DNA from: WLXB01 sp040221475
GTDB lineage: Bacteria; Pseudomonadota; Alphaproteobacteria; Rhodospirillales; Rhodospirillaceae
DNA length: 64,000 nt
Direction: 5' to 3'
Assembly (NCBI GenBank): GCA_040221475.1
Contig: JAVKEJ010000036.1
Location: 1-64,000, forward strand
The position numbers and the translations under genes were made by a program. The notes beneath the pieces were generated by a model that made no database searches, had not been told where the DNA came from, and worked only from the letters and a program-made list of their open reading frames with translations. Positions 1 through 12,924 of the stretch are shown here, piece after piece (position 1 is the first letter of the stretch; every line of letters starts with the position of its first letter).

Positions 1-67
1 CCCCGTTCCGTTGGAACAGGGTCGCTCACATGGGCCTTGTAGGGACAGGAGATCAGCGTGATCCTAA

Positions 68-110
68 ATAAAAAAAAAGGGCCACCCCAACGGGGTGGCC
101 CTTTTCTTTT
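68..110 (-). terminator. Intrinsic terminator of the rrn operon
   Basis: A perfect 10-bp stem (79-88 pairing with 92-101) with a three-base loop is followed on the minus strand by a run of U (the A-run at 68-78). It lies just beyond the 5S gene and would end rrn transcription. A T-rich run on the other side (102-110) means it may also work in the plus direction. Bases 1-67 hold no gene that I can recognise. Confidence 0.9.
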
Positions 111-118
111 ATTTAAGA

Positions 119-235
119 GCCTGACGATGACCTACTCTCACATGGTAAACCCCACACTACCATCGGCGCTGAGTGGTTTCACTTCTGAGTTCGGCATGGA
201 TTCAGGTGGTTCCCACTCGCTATGGTCGTCAGGCA
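119..235 (-). rRNA. rrf: 5S ribosomal RNA
   Basis: The minus strand carries a typical 5S sequence. The 5' end (GCCTGACGACC...) pairs with the 3' end (...GGTCATCGTCAGGC) to form helix I, and the internal CCATGCCGAACTCAGAAG stretch is the conserved loop region. The ends were set by the terminal helix, so they may be off by one or two bases. It is the last gene of the rrn operon, 216 bases after the 23S, and is followed directly by the terminator. Confidence 0.95.
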
Positions 236-451
236 AACCGGTTGGTGAGGATGATGCTGCTCACCTAATAGGGTTGCCTTGCCTGCCTTTCGGCACGCAA
301 AGCCAATTCTGGGCAATGAAAAAGTCCGCGTTAGAGCGTCTCTGACACTCGCGCTATGTGGTGCGTATCGATATCGTTGCGACCGCGCCGGGGCTCCGGT
401 TGCTGCTCCGCATGTTACGCAGGCAACACCGTGACCGCTTTGGCGTTATAT

Positions 452-3212
<2,761 letters not shown>

Positions 3213-3418
3213 CTCAGACGCCAACACAAAAATTAATTCATGAAAGCGACCAAACATGCGGCCAACTTAGTTTTGGACGTCCGGACGGAAAGGACCGGAA
3301 CGTCCACGGCATTCATTCATCTATTCACAATGTCAAAGATCTCACTGCAGTATCCAAAAAGGACACCGAAGTAACTGTTTAATCTAATAAGACAAAACCA
3401 TCTGCCGCATCTCCGAAC

Positions 3419-3494
3419 TGGTGGAGCCAGACGGGATCGAACCGACGACCTCCGCCTTGCAAAGGCGGCGCTCTCCCAGCTGAGCTATGGCCCC
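3419..3494 (-). tRNA. tRNA-Ala(UGC)
   Basis: The minus strand folds as a 76-nt cloverleaf with acceptor GGGGCCA, D-arm with AGCTCAGCTGG, anticodon TGC in the loop TTTGCAA, the T-loop GGTTCGATCC, and an encoded CCA. It sits in the 16S-23S spacer downstream of tRNA-Ile, the usual place in proteobacteria. The spacer on to the 23S (3213-3418) shows no further gene. Confidence 0.97.
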
Positions 3495-3544
3495 GTGAAG
3501 TTCGGCTTCCGCATCCCCACTCTATAAACGAGCGGGAGAACAGA

Positions 3545-3621
<77 letters not shown>

Positions 3622-3813
3622 AAACAACTGGTTTTACGCGCATCGTGCATTAGCCCTACCCGGCTAAACCTGAGCGTTGCTGTACATGCTTTTTCTGCAC
3701 GCAGTCTTATTAGATCGAAAGGGATACGAAGACGGCGGTACGCCGTATATGTTAGCCGAAGCTAACGGTCTTCTTATGCAAGAAGTCTATAGATTGCTCC
3801 ATAGAACATCCTT

Positions 3814-5314
<1,501 letters not shown>

Positions 5315-5491
5315 ATTGGAGTTGTTTCCTGCACAAACACTTCACACAAAATTATTTGGTGTTGCGTAGATGCGTTGACAACGTCCGAACTAGCGAACCG
5401 CCGCCTACGCATCCCTTTCGAGATCTCTTTACGATGTCAAATAGCGCTTTGTTAAAAAGCTTTTGGCGAACCATAAGCCCCTCAAAAAAGG

Positions 5492-5531
5492 TCTCGCAAA
5501 CCGGGGTCCGTAAGGGCCCGTCCCTGCGAGA
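5492..5531 (-). repeat. Inverted repeat in the rrn leader
   Basis: TCTCGCA (5492-5498) and TGCGAGA (5525-5531) are perfect inverted repeats around a GC-rich interior (GGGTCCGTAAGGGCCCG). In the leader RNA this could form a stem just downstream of the proximal promoter. It may be a processing or antitermination element; the role is inference. Confidence 0.5.
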
Positions 5532-5539
5532 GAGACGGG

Positions 5540-5568
5540 GTTCTACAGGGTGACTTTCCCTGCGTCAA
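5540..5568 (-). promoter_or_regulatory. rrn proximal promoter (P2)
   Basis: On the minus strand TTGACG (5568-5563) is separated by exactly 17 bases from TAGAAC (5545-5540). It is about 225 bases upstream of the mature 16S end. The -35 is close to consensus and the -10 matches at four positions. Confidence 0.65.
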
Positions 5569-5658
5569 GCCCAGATTTGAAGTTTAATTTATCCAGTAAA
5601 ATCAAGGCACTGGACTCGCTTAAGGAACATATCGAGATATATTCAGCGCGAGCGACAT

Positions 5659-5687
5659 TACATAAGCGTCAGTTTTATGTCTGTCAA
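5659..5687 (-). promoter_or_regulatory. rrn distal promoter (P1)
   Basis: On the minus strand a perfect -35 TTGACA (5687-5682) is followed after 17 bases by TATGTA (5664-5659). Together with the proximal promoter it gives the tandem arrangement common for rRNA operons. Confidence 0.7.
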
Positions 5688-5817
5688 TGGACTCTATTGT
5701 AATACGATGCCTTGATGTTGCCTTTAGCTGGTATGCAGAAGCTCATCAGCAGTAACAGTGCACTACCAAACCAATGATCAACCGCTGCAGCACAGTAGAA
5801 AAACAAGTTGAGAAACA

Positions 5818-5846
5818 TTGACATCATGAATCTCTTGAATCATATT
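5818..5846 (+). promoter_or_regulatory. Possible sigma70 promoter of the M23 peptidase gene
   Basis: TTGACA (5818-5823) is followed after 17 bases by CATATT (5841-5846), 119 bases before the chosen start codon. The -35 is perfect and the -10 is moderate. No other good promoter was seen upstream of the gene. Confidence 0.45.
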
Positions 5847-5965
5847 TCCATTAAGAATCAAGGGCTTGTAGCTGTATGGGTTAAGGAACTGCTGCCATGC
5901 AGACTTGAGCCTTTAAAGATTAACGACCGAGATTGATAGAGAACCGCATAACGTTAAGGGGCAAT

Positions 5966-7327
5966 ATGGGGATCGGTTTGCATCCGAACGCGATGTGGTA
6001 CACCTGTGCCGGGGCGTTCATTGGGGCACTTGTGGCTTTCAGTAGCCAAAGTAATCACACGGCGGAGTCGGGTATAGCTTCGGCCTTAGGATTAACTTCT
6101 GAAACACGAAGCCTAGAAAAAAAATTAAACTCAACAGAGCTATCAAAGTCGTTAAGGCTTGCTCCGCTGTCGGTCACAACCACGCCTGCGCTGCCACTAG
6201 TTTCTTCAGAACTCATGGTCGGGCGTGGTGATACGCTGCTTGGGTTATTGCAGAAGAGTGGTGTGACGGGATCAGAAGCGCATAAAGCCGTCTCTGCCTT
6301 AACCGAGGTATACGACCCCCGTGACATTCGCGTTGGACAACGCGTATACGTTTCTAAAAAGGACACGACTCTCGACGCCATGAGAATTTCTGTATCGCCC
6401 GGTTTAGATGTGATGGCGTTGCGCACCGCTGAAGACGCTTTTGAAGGTCTATCTCTGAAAGCTGAAACACAAGTCGTGCCGCAAGCCTACGCTGGGACTA
6501 TTTCTTCTAGCCTTTATCAGGCCGCCATTGATCAAGGTGTTCCTACACCTGTGCTTGCAGATATGATTCGTCTGTTTTCATATGATGTTGATTTTCAACG
6601 TGACATTAGAAGCAACGATCACTTCGAAATCATGTTTGGACAAGATGTGACTAATGAGGGTCTGGTTGTTACTAATGGCAACATTGAATACGCTGCAATG
6701 ACACTGCGTGGAGAAACCATAAAGATATACGCGTTCAAGCACAGCGAAGGCGAAACGCAATATTATAACGAAGAAGGCAAGGGCATTCGCAAAGCTTTGA
6801 TGCGCACACCTATTAACGGCGCGAGACTATCCTCATCCTTCGGTCGCCGGAAACATCCGGTATTAGGCTACACTAAGATGCACCGTGGTGTTGATTTCGC
6901 AGCGCCAAGAGGCACACCAATTTATGCGGCCGGTGACGGTGTCATTGAGAAGCGCCAGCGCTGGAGTAGTTTTGGAAACTACATTCGCATCCGCCACGGC
7001 GACGGATTCGCGACTGCATACGCGCATATGAATAACTTTGCTAAAGGCTACGCTGTTGGCAGCCGTGTGCGTCAAGGCGCAGTGATTGGTTATGTCGGCA
7101 CGACCGGACGCTCCACGGGCCCTCACCTACATTACGAAGTTCTGCGAAACGGTACTCAGGTTAATCCCATGCAAGTTCGCTTCCCTGCATCTAAAACATT
7201 AGATGGCGAAGAGCTGAAAAACTTTCAGCGTGCGCGCGCGGCAGCTGACCAGAAATGGTTGAGCCTGAGTTCAAACCGTGACATCGCATCTCTTGAACCA
7301 ACCGACGTGATTCTAACTCTAAAATAA
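5966..7327 (+). CDS. M23 family metallopeptidase (murein endopeptidase, MepM-like)
   Basis: Predicted zinc endopeptidase that cuts peptidoglycan cross-links in the periplasm. I start it at ATG 5966 (453 residues), preceded by AAGGG five bases upstream; an in-frame TTG at 5933 would add 11 residues and has no clear ribosome site. A single hydrophobic segment near residues 10-26 anchors or exports it. A LysM/OapA-like stretch follows (VGRGDTLLGLL, about 85-100). The M23 domain is at about 300-410, with the metal ligands HRGVD, the AYAH histidine and the GPHLHYE motif all present, so it should be active rather than an EnvC/NlpD-type activator. It stands alone between the rrn operon and the convergent clpB. 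Confidence 0.9.
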   Translation: MGIGLHPNAMWYTCAGAFIGALVAFSSQSNHTAESGIASALGLTSETRSLEKKLNSTELSKSLRLAPLSVTTTPALPLVSSELMVGRGDTLLGLLQKSGVTGSEAHKAVSALTEVYDPRDIRVGQRVYVSKKDTTLDAMRISVSPGLDVMALRTAEDAFEGLSLKAETQVVPQAYAGTISSSLYQAAIDQGVPTPVLADMIRLFSYDVDFQRDIRSNDHFEIMFGQDVTNEGLVVTNGNIEYAAMTLRGETIKIYAFKHSEGETQYYNEEGKGIRKALMRTPINGARLSSSFGRRKHPVLGYTKMHRGVDFAAPRGTPIYAAGDGVIEKRQRWSSFGNYIRIRHGDGFATAYAHMNNFAKGYAVGSRVRQGAVIGYVGTTGRSTGPHLHYEVLRNGTQVNPMQVRFPASKTLDGEELKNFQRARAAADQKWLSLSSNRDIASLEPTDVILTLK

Positions 7328-7348
7328 GAACCACGTCGTTGGAATATA

Positions 7349-9943
7349 TCAGGCGGAATCAGTTGAAATAACTTTTCCGTTGATAGCCAGACCATCGCCT
7401 TCAACGGATACATTCACAGTCGCTCCATCATGAATGTCGCCGTTGAGCACCTGTGTCGCTAAAACGTTTTCAAGATATCTCTGAATTACACGCTTGAGAG
7501 GTCGCGCCCCGTATACGGGGTCATAGCCATGGCGACCAAGCCACTCGGCTGCAGCATCGTCAACATTGAGGATAATATCACGATCACTTAATCTTGAGGC
7601 CAGGCGCGCGATTTGGACATCCACAATCCCACTCATCTGGCTCAGACTTAAGCGATGGAACATCAGAATCTCATCGAGTCGATTAAGAAACTCAGGTCTG
7701 AACGCTGCACGGACCACATTCATAACATCGTCACGCACTTCGTTTGGCGGCGCACCATCACTTTGAGCCGCTAGAATGTCAGACCCAAGGTTTGACGTCA
7801 TAACGATCAGGGTGTTGCGAAAATCAACCGTGCGTCCTTGCCCATCGGTTAAACGACCGTCATCCAACACCTGCAGCAATACGTTGAAAACATCCGGGTG
7901 CGCTTTCTCTACTTCGTCAAACAGAATAACTTGATAGGGACGCCGACGGACGGCCTCTGTGATAGAGCCACCTTGCTCATACCCAACGTATCCCGGCGGA
8001 GCACCAATCAACCTAGCAACGGAGTGTTTCTCCATATACTCGGACATATCGATACGGACCATCGCCGCCTCGTCGTCAAACAAGAATTCGGCCAGAGCTT
8101 TGGTTAACTCCGTCTTGCCAACACCCGTAGGACCAAGAAACAAGAATGATCCAATGGGGCGATTGGGATCCTGCAAGCCAGCGCGAGAGCGACGAACGGC
8201 GTTCGAGACTGCTCTCACGGCCTCTTCTTGACCAATCACACGTTTCCCGATGGCTTGCTCCATGTGAAGCAACTTATCCCGTTCACCTTCGAGCATCTTA
8301 TCAACCGGAATCCCGGTCCACCGCGAGACAACATTAGCGATATGCTCTGCTGTAACTTCTTCAGTCACGACAGCCGAGCCATCATGACGCTCCGCTTCGA
8401 CTAACTTTTGTTCCAAATCTGGAATGACTTGGTGTTGAAGCTGGCCAGCACGCTCATATTGGCTGCCACGTAATGCCGCATCCAATTCAAGCCTTGCCTG
8501 CTCCAACTCTTCTTTAACTTTCGTCGCATCCGCTAGCTTGTTTTTTTCATTTTGCCACCGCTCAGTCAACGACGCGGAACTGGCCTCCAATTCTTCCAAT
8601 TCTGCAGAAAGCTTCTCTAACCGGTCTTGCGATGCACTGTCTTTCTCTTTTTTGAGAGCTTCACGCTCAATCTTCAGCTGAACAACCTTCCGGTCAAGCT
8701 CATCCAGTTCTTCCGGTTTAGAATCAACTTCCATACGGAGGCGGCTCGCCGACTCATCCATCAAATCAATCGCTTTATCCGGCAAGAATCGGTCAGAGAT
8801 GTAACGGTTGGATAGGGTTGCCGCAGCTACCAAAGCACCATCAGAGATGCGTACACCGTGATGCATTTCGTATTTCTCTTTGATGCCACGCAAAATTGAA
8901 ATGCTATCTTCGACTGTAGGCTCAGACACAAAAACCGGCTGGAACCTACGCGCAAGCGCTGCATCTTTTTCGACATGCTTACGGTATTCATCAAGCGTTG
9001 TCGCCCCAACGCAATGTAGCTCACCGCGTGCTAGCGCTGGCTTTAAAAGGTTAGACGCATCCATTGAACCCTCAGCGGCGCCCGCACCAACCAAAGTGTG
9101 CATCTCATCAATAAAGAGAACAATTTGTCCTGCCGCAGCAGTCACTTCGTTTAAAACAGCTTTTAACCGTTCCTCAAATTCTCCTCTAAACTTTGCGCCA
9201 GCAATTAGCGATCCAAGATCGAGCGTGAGAAGAGACTTCTGTTTCAAACTTTCTGGCACATCACCATTTATGATGCGCAACGCTAGGCCTTCAACAATGG
9301 CGGTTTTACCAACGCCTGGTTCGCCAATAAGAACAGGATTATTTTTGGTCCGTCGCGATAAAACTTGAATGGTGCGGCGAATTTCCTCATCACGCCCTAT
9401 AACCGGATCAAGACTTCCTTTGCGAGCCGCTTCCGTTAAATCGCGTGTGTACTTTTTGAGCGCTTCATACTGGTCTTCAGCGCCAGCAGTGTCTGCTGTT
9501 CTCCCCTTCCGCAGATCATTAATAGCTGAATTCATACCTTTGACAGTGACACCACACTCAGCCAAGACCTTGCCAACATCCGAAGACGAGTCAAAGACGA
9601 GGGCCAGAAGAAGATATTCTGCTGTTACGAAAGAGTCTCCGGCCTTACTCGACAGCTGACCGGCTTGATCGACAACCTTAGCCAAGTCCTGCGACAGGTA
9701 CATTTGAGTGTTAGAGCCCTCTACTTTCGGCAATTTACCGAGTGCCCGATCCACGAGGTCCAGAGCGCGTTTGGCTTGTCCGCCAGCAGCCTCAATAAGA
9801 CGGGAAGCTTGCCCTTCATTGTCGTCTAATAGGGCCTTCAAGAGGTGAAAGGGTACAACCTGCTGATGGTTATCCCGAAGTGCGATGGTCTGAGCGGCTT
9901 GGAGAAACCCTTTAGAACGCTCGGTTAAAGAATCAATATTCAT
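7349..9943 (-). CDS. clpB: ATP-dependent disaggregase ClpB
   Basis: This Hsp100 disaggregase works with DnaK to dissolve protein aggregates in the cytoplasm. The 864 residues match the usual length. The order is: N-terminal Clp repeat domain (about 1-145), AAA1 with Walker A GEPGVGKT (about 205) and FIDEMHTLVGAG, the coiled-coil middle domain (about 410-525) that separates ClpB from ClpA, AAA2 with GPTGVGKT (about 605), and the D2-small domain ending in GARPLKRVIQR. It is the last gene of the minus-strand run and is separated from the DUF4167 gene by 175 bases that carry a heat-shock type promoter, so it is likely induced by RpoH on its own. Confidence 0.98.
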   Translation of the reverse strand: MNIDSLTERSKGFLQAAQTIALRDNHQQVVPFHLLKALLDDNEGQASRLIEAAGGQAKRALDLVDRALGKLPKVEGSNTQMYLSQDLAKVVDQAGQLSSKAGDSFVTAEYLLLALVFDSSSDVGKVLAECGVTVKGMNSAINDLRKGRTADTAGAEDQYEALKKYTRDLTEAARKGSLDPVIGRDEEIRRTIQVLSRRTKNNPVLIGEPGVGKTAIVEGLALRIINGDVPESLKQKSLLTLDLGSLIAGAKFRGEFEERLKAVLNEVTAAAGQIVLFIDEMHTLVGAGAAEGSMDASNLLKPALARGELHCVGATTLDEYRKHVEKDAALARRFQPVFVSEPTVEDSISILRGIKEKYEMHHGVRISDGALVAAATLSNRYISDRFLPDKAIDLMDESASRLRMEVDSKPEELDELDRKVVQLKIEREALKKEKDSASQDRLEKLSAELEELEASSASLTERWQNEKNKLADATKVKEELEQARLELDAALRGSQYERAGQLQHQVIPDLEQKLVEAERHDGSAVVTEEVTAEHIANVVSRWTGIPVDKMLEGERDKLLHMEQAIGKRVIGQEEAVRAVSNAVRRSRAGLQDPNRPIGSFLFLGPTGVGKTELTKALAEFLFDDEAAMVRIDMSEYMEKHSVARLIGAPPGYVGYEQGGSITEAVRRRPYQVILFDEVEKAHPDVFNVLLQVLDDGRLTDGQGRTVDFRNTLIVMTSNLGSDILAAQSDGAPPNEVRDDVMNVVRAAFRPEFLNRLDEILMFHRLSLSQMSGIVDVQIARLASRLSDRDIILNVDDAAAEWLGRHGYDPVYGARPLKRVIQRYLENVLATQVLNGDIHDGATVNVSVEGDGLAINGKVISTDSA

Positions 9944-10027
9944 AGGTCTAAGTCCAATCGTGGCGACGAGCCAAAATCTCCCTAATCAGGCAAGATTATT
10001 GACCCTCATTACAAGGCTTAGACACTA

Positions 10028-10056
10028 ATATTGGGGACACATCGCATCCCTGCAAG
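10028..10056 (-). promoter_or_regulatory. RpoH (sigma32) heat-shock promoter of clpB
   Basis: On the minus strand CTTG (10056-10053) is followed after 16 bases by CCCCAATAT (10036-10028), close to the sigma32 consensus CTTGAA / CCCCATnT. Transcription would start near 10020, about 77 bases before the clpB ATG. clpB is a classic RpoH target, which supports the call. Confidence 0.7.
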
Positions 10057-10118
10057 ATTAAGTGAAAAATATTCTGGGCAGGGACCAGCTTAAAACACTG
10101 AAAACCGAAAATTAGACG

Positions 10119-10733
10119 TTACTCAGCAGCCTCTGGTGCTGGAGATTCGTTAGACTCTTCCGCAACTTTCTTAGGAGGACGCCCTCTGCGAGGTTTCTTT
10201 GCAGGTGGCGCCTCTTGAACAGGCTCCGCCTTAGCAACTGCGGGTTCTGACTGCCTCTCTATATTTTCGGATCTATCGTCTTTAGGAGTCGCATTATTTA
10301 AATCAGCGGTGGTTCTATTTGTATTTGTCTGGTTTGCATCTAAATCGACAGAAGCTTGACTCGAACCGTACTCTTGTCCTCGGTTCTGACCGGAATTTTG
10401 ATCCGAGTTTTGGTCGGGATTTTGAACGGGCGCGGAGTCAGAAGTGTTTCCGCTCTCATTACCATTCTGAGTCCGACGGCGGGCTTCTTGCTGTTCATTG
10501 CGCGCGTTGACAACCCGGTAGTAGTGGTCCGCATGTTGATAATAATTCTCCGCCGCAATGCGATCGCCCTGCTGAGTGGCGTCACGTGCCAGCGCTGTAT
10601 ATTTATCCATTAATTGTTGGGCGTTGCCGCGATTACGGCCGCCTGAGTCGAAGTTTCCACCTCTTCCCTGAGGACGCTTTCCACCGTTATTGCGGTTGCG
10701 TCCGCGTCCCTTAGAACCGGTCATTTTTGACAT
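10119..10733 (-). CDS. DUF4167 family protein, basic N-terminus and disordered tail
   Basis: The first 85 residues are the DUF4167 region: a strongly basic Gly/Arg/Asn-rich start (GRGRNRNNGGKRPQGRGG) and a conserved helical part (LMDKYTALARDATQQGDRI, then AENYYQHADHYYRV) that looks like a small TPR-like hairpin. The rest is Asn/Gln/Asp-rich and ends in an AT-hook-like KKPRRGRPPKK motif near the C-terminus. The biochemical role is not known; the RGG and AT-hook-like parts suggest nucleic-acid binding (inference). Its place between prmC and clpB is conserved in alphaproteobacteria. Confidence 0.85.
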   Translation of the reverse strand: MSKMTGSKGRGRNRNNGGKRPQGRGGNFDSGGRNRGNAQQLMDKYTALARDATQQGDRIAAENYYQHADHYYRVVNARNEQQEARRRTQNGNESGNTSDSAPVQNPDQNSDQNSGQNRGQEYGSSQASVDLDANQTNTNRTTADLNNATPKDDRSENIERQSEPAVAKAEPVQEAPPAKKPRRGRPPKKVAEESNESPAPEAAE

Positions 10734-10965
10734 AGACTCTTAAGCCAAGTTGTTGGAGCGATTTCCTCTTAATTCAGCCATAACCGCTGCGGAAATACTC
10801 CCACCAGCGGCTCCCGGGTCTCGTCTTTAGGGAGTTGACTGTGAACGGCCCCTGCCGTCCTAAAACAACAATCTGATTTGATGACTTACAGTCAATGTAA
10901 TCTAAATCGTCGTTGTTAGTTTGATGGTAGACAGCTTGGTTGAATTTTCCAACCTTTTTTTTTCG

Positions 10966-11820
10966 TCAGTGTTTTGTGGCAGAAACACAACGGATTATTC
11001 CAGCAAGATCAGTGTGCAGTTCAATCTCGCACAGCCCTGCTTGCATTAGAATCGCTGCCACAGCTTTTTCTTGTCCCTGACCAATCTCCAGCATCAAAAT
11101 GCCACGATCTGACAACAGACGCCAACAATCTGGAATTAGTTTTTTATACGCCTTGAGACCGTCAACCCCACCGCTAAGCGCAAGGCTTGGATCATAGTTT
11201 CGAACATCAGGAGATAAGCGTTCAATATCTTCTTCGGCTATGTAAGGAGGGTTACTTACAATAACGTCAAACCTGCCGTCTAAACTTGCCACCCAATCAC
11301 CGACAACAAACGCTGAACGAGACCCAAAGCCTAGTTTTTCTGCGTTTTCCGAAGCCGTTTTCGCAGCGCCTGGGCTGAGGTCTAAACCTACCCCCCTCGC
11401 GCACTCAAACTCGCTCAACAGCGCCAGCAACAAACAACCTGTTCCAGTCCCAACATCAAGTATGTATGATGCTGTTCGGTTTTGCTTTGATAGACTTAGC
11501 AACACTCCCTCAACAACCGTTTCTGAGTCAGGTCTGGGGTCGAGCGTATCCGGCGTAACCACAAACGGTAAGCTCCAAAACTCTCTTTGTCCTAGAATAC
11601 GACTTACCGGTTCAAAATCTATGCGTCTCAATAGATAGGATTGAAAGAGATCATACTCGTGGTCCTGCATCATTGCTTCTGTACGGAAGAATAATTGAGC
11701 CTGGGGAATCTTCATCACGGCAGCTGCAAGTAGACGCGTATCCAGACGCGGGTTCTCGATTCCCGCTGTTTCTAGCATCATTACACTTTGTTGTAAGACT
11801 TGAGCAATAGCCCGTGGCAT
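10966..11820 (-). CDS. prmC: Release factor glutamine methyltransferase PrmC
   Basis: It methylates the glutamine of the GGQ motif in release factors RF1 and RF2 using S-adenosylmethionine. The 284 residues hold a helical N-terminal domain and a Rossmann methyltransferase fold with the SAM motif DVGTGTGCLLLALL (about 120) and the substrate-binding NPPYI motif (about 188). It starts 15 bases after the stop of prfA, its substrate's gene, so the two are co-expressed. Downstream, 10734-10965 shows no gene. Confidence 0.96.
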   Translation of the reverse strand: MPRAIAQVLQQSVMMLETAGIENPRLDTRLLAAAVMKIPQAQLFFRTEAMMQDHEYDLFQSYLLRRIDFEPVSRILGQREFWSLPFVVTPDTLDPRPDSETVVEGVLLSLSKQNRTASYILDVGTGTGCLLLALLSEFECARGVGLDLSPGAAKTASENAEKLGFGSRSAFVVGDWVASLDGRFDVIVSNPPYIAEEDIERLSPDVRNYDPSLALSGGVDGLKAYKKLIPDCWRLLSDRGILMLEIGQGQEKAVAAILMQAGLCEIELHTDLAGIIRCVSATKH

Positions 11821-11835
11821 TCACATACCCCGCTA

Positions 11836-12915
11836 TTACTTTGTCATTGCTGCAAGCTTCGACGATTGATCCTCTGCGGTCAAAGCATCAACCACTTCAT
11901 CAAGTGCACCACCTTCCATCATATCATCTAACTTATACAGCGTTAGATTAATTCGATGCTCAGTCACGCGGCCTTGCGGGAAATTATATGTTCTGATGCG
12001 CTCTGATCGATCGCCGCTGCCAACTTGGCCTTTACGATCAGCTGCTCGGGCATTATCTTTTTCCAGCTTCGCTTTATCGTAGAGTCTGGCGCGCAAGACT
12101 TTCATCGCTTTGGCGCGGTTTTTGTGTTGAGAGCTCTGATCTTGGCATTGCACCACGGTATTTGTTGGTAAGTGTGTAATACGTACTGCACTATCAGTTT
12201 TATTGACGTGCTGACCACCAGCACCCTGCGCGCGGTAGGTGTCAACCCGCAAGTCTTTAGCGTCGATCTCAATATCTACATCTTCTGCTTCAGGGAGGAT
12301 CGCCACTGTTGCCGCAGATGTGTGAATACGCCCTCCGGACTCTGTTGATGGCACACGCTGGACTCGGTGCACGCCGGATTCATATTTCAACCGTCCAAAA
12401 ACTTCTTTTCCGGTGATGGTAGCGATAGCTTCTTTGAAGCCACCGATACCCGTTTCATTGAGGTCCATAACCTCGAATTTCCAACCCTTTGCTGCTGCAT
12501 ATCTTTCATACATACGAAATAGATCAGCTGCAAAAAGTGCCGCCTCTTCGCCCCCCGTGCCAGCCCGGACTTCAAGTAAGGCATTTCTAGCGTCATCAGC
12601 ATCCTTTGGAATCAGCATAAACTGGAGTTCAGCTTCTTCCCTCGGCATACGCACCACAAGCTGATTCAACTCTTCTTCAGCCAGGGCTTTCATTTCTTTG
12701 TCCCCAGAAGATTCCTGAACGATCACCTGGGCCTCGATGATCTCATCGCGAAGCTGCTCTACAGAGCGTATTTTTTCGACAATTGGCGTAATATCTGAGA
12801 GTTCTTTGCCAAGTTCAGAAAGTAACTTGGAATCAAGAGTCCGGTCATTCGCCAAGCGCGACTGTATCTCATCGTGACGCCGAACAATTTGCGTCAAATT
12901 CTCTTCAAAACTCAT
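11836..12915 (-). CDS. prfA: Peptide chain release factor 1
   Basis: RF1 reads UAA and UAG and triggers hydrolysis of peptidyl-tRNA. The 359 residues are of standard length. The catalytic GGQ is in GAGGQHVNKTDSAVR (about 230), the target of PrmC, and the class I RF domain continues with THLPTN and SSQHKNRAKAM. It starts nine bases after hisS, which points to one transcript hisS-prfA-prmC. Confidence 0.98.
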   Translation of the reverse strand: MSFEENLTQIVRRHDEIQSRLANDRTLDSKLLSELGKELSDITPIVEKIRSVEQLRDEIIEAQVIVQESSGDKEMKALAEEELNQLVVRMPREEAELQFMLIPKDADDARNALLEVRAGTGGEEAALFAADLFRMYERYAAAKGWKFEVMDLNETGIGGFKEAIATITGKEVFGRLKYESGVHRVQRVPSTESGGRIHTSAATVAILPEAEDVDIEIDAKDLRVDTYRAQGAGGQHVNKTDSAVRITHLPTNTVVQCQDQSSQHKNRAKAMKVLRARLYDKAKLEKDNARAADRKGQVGSGDRSERIRTYNFPQGRVTEHRINLTLYKLDDMMEGGALDEVVDALTAEDQSSKLAAMTK

Positions 12916-12924
12916 TTAATTCTC

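Larger units (their letters stand above)
5315..5965. other. rrn leader and intergenic region before the M23 gene
   Basis: No gene is supported in these 650 bases. The part nearest the 16S is the transcribed rrn leader. Two minus-strand promoters and a leader inverted repeat are listed separately. From 5688 to 5965 the sequence is AT-rich and non-coding, and it holds a possible plus-strand promoter for the peptidase gene. Confidence 0.8.

Noticed and set aside
1..67. A possible tRNA-fMet after the 5S gene
   Set aside because: No cloverleaf or CAT anticodon arm can be drawn; the terminator follows the 5S directly.
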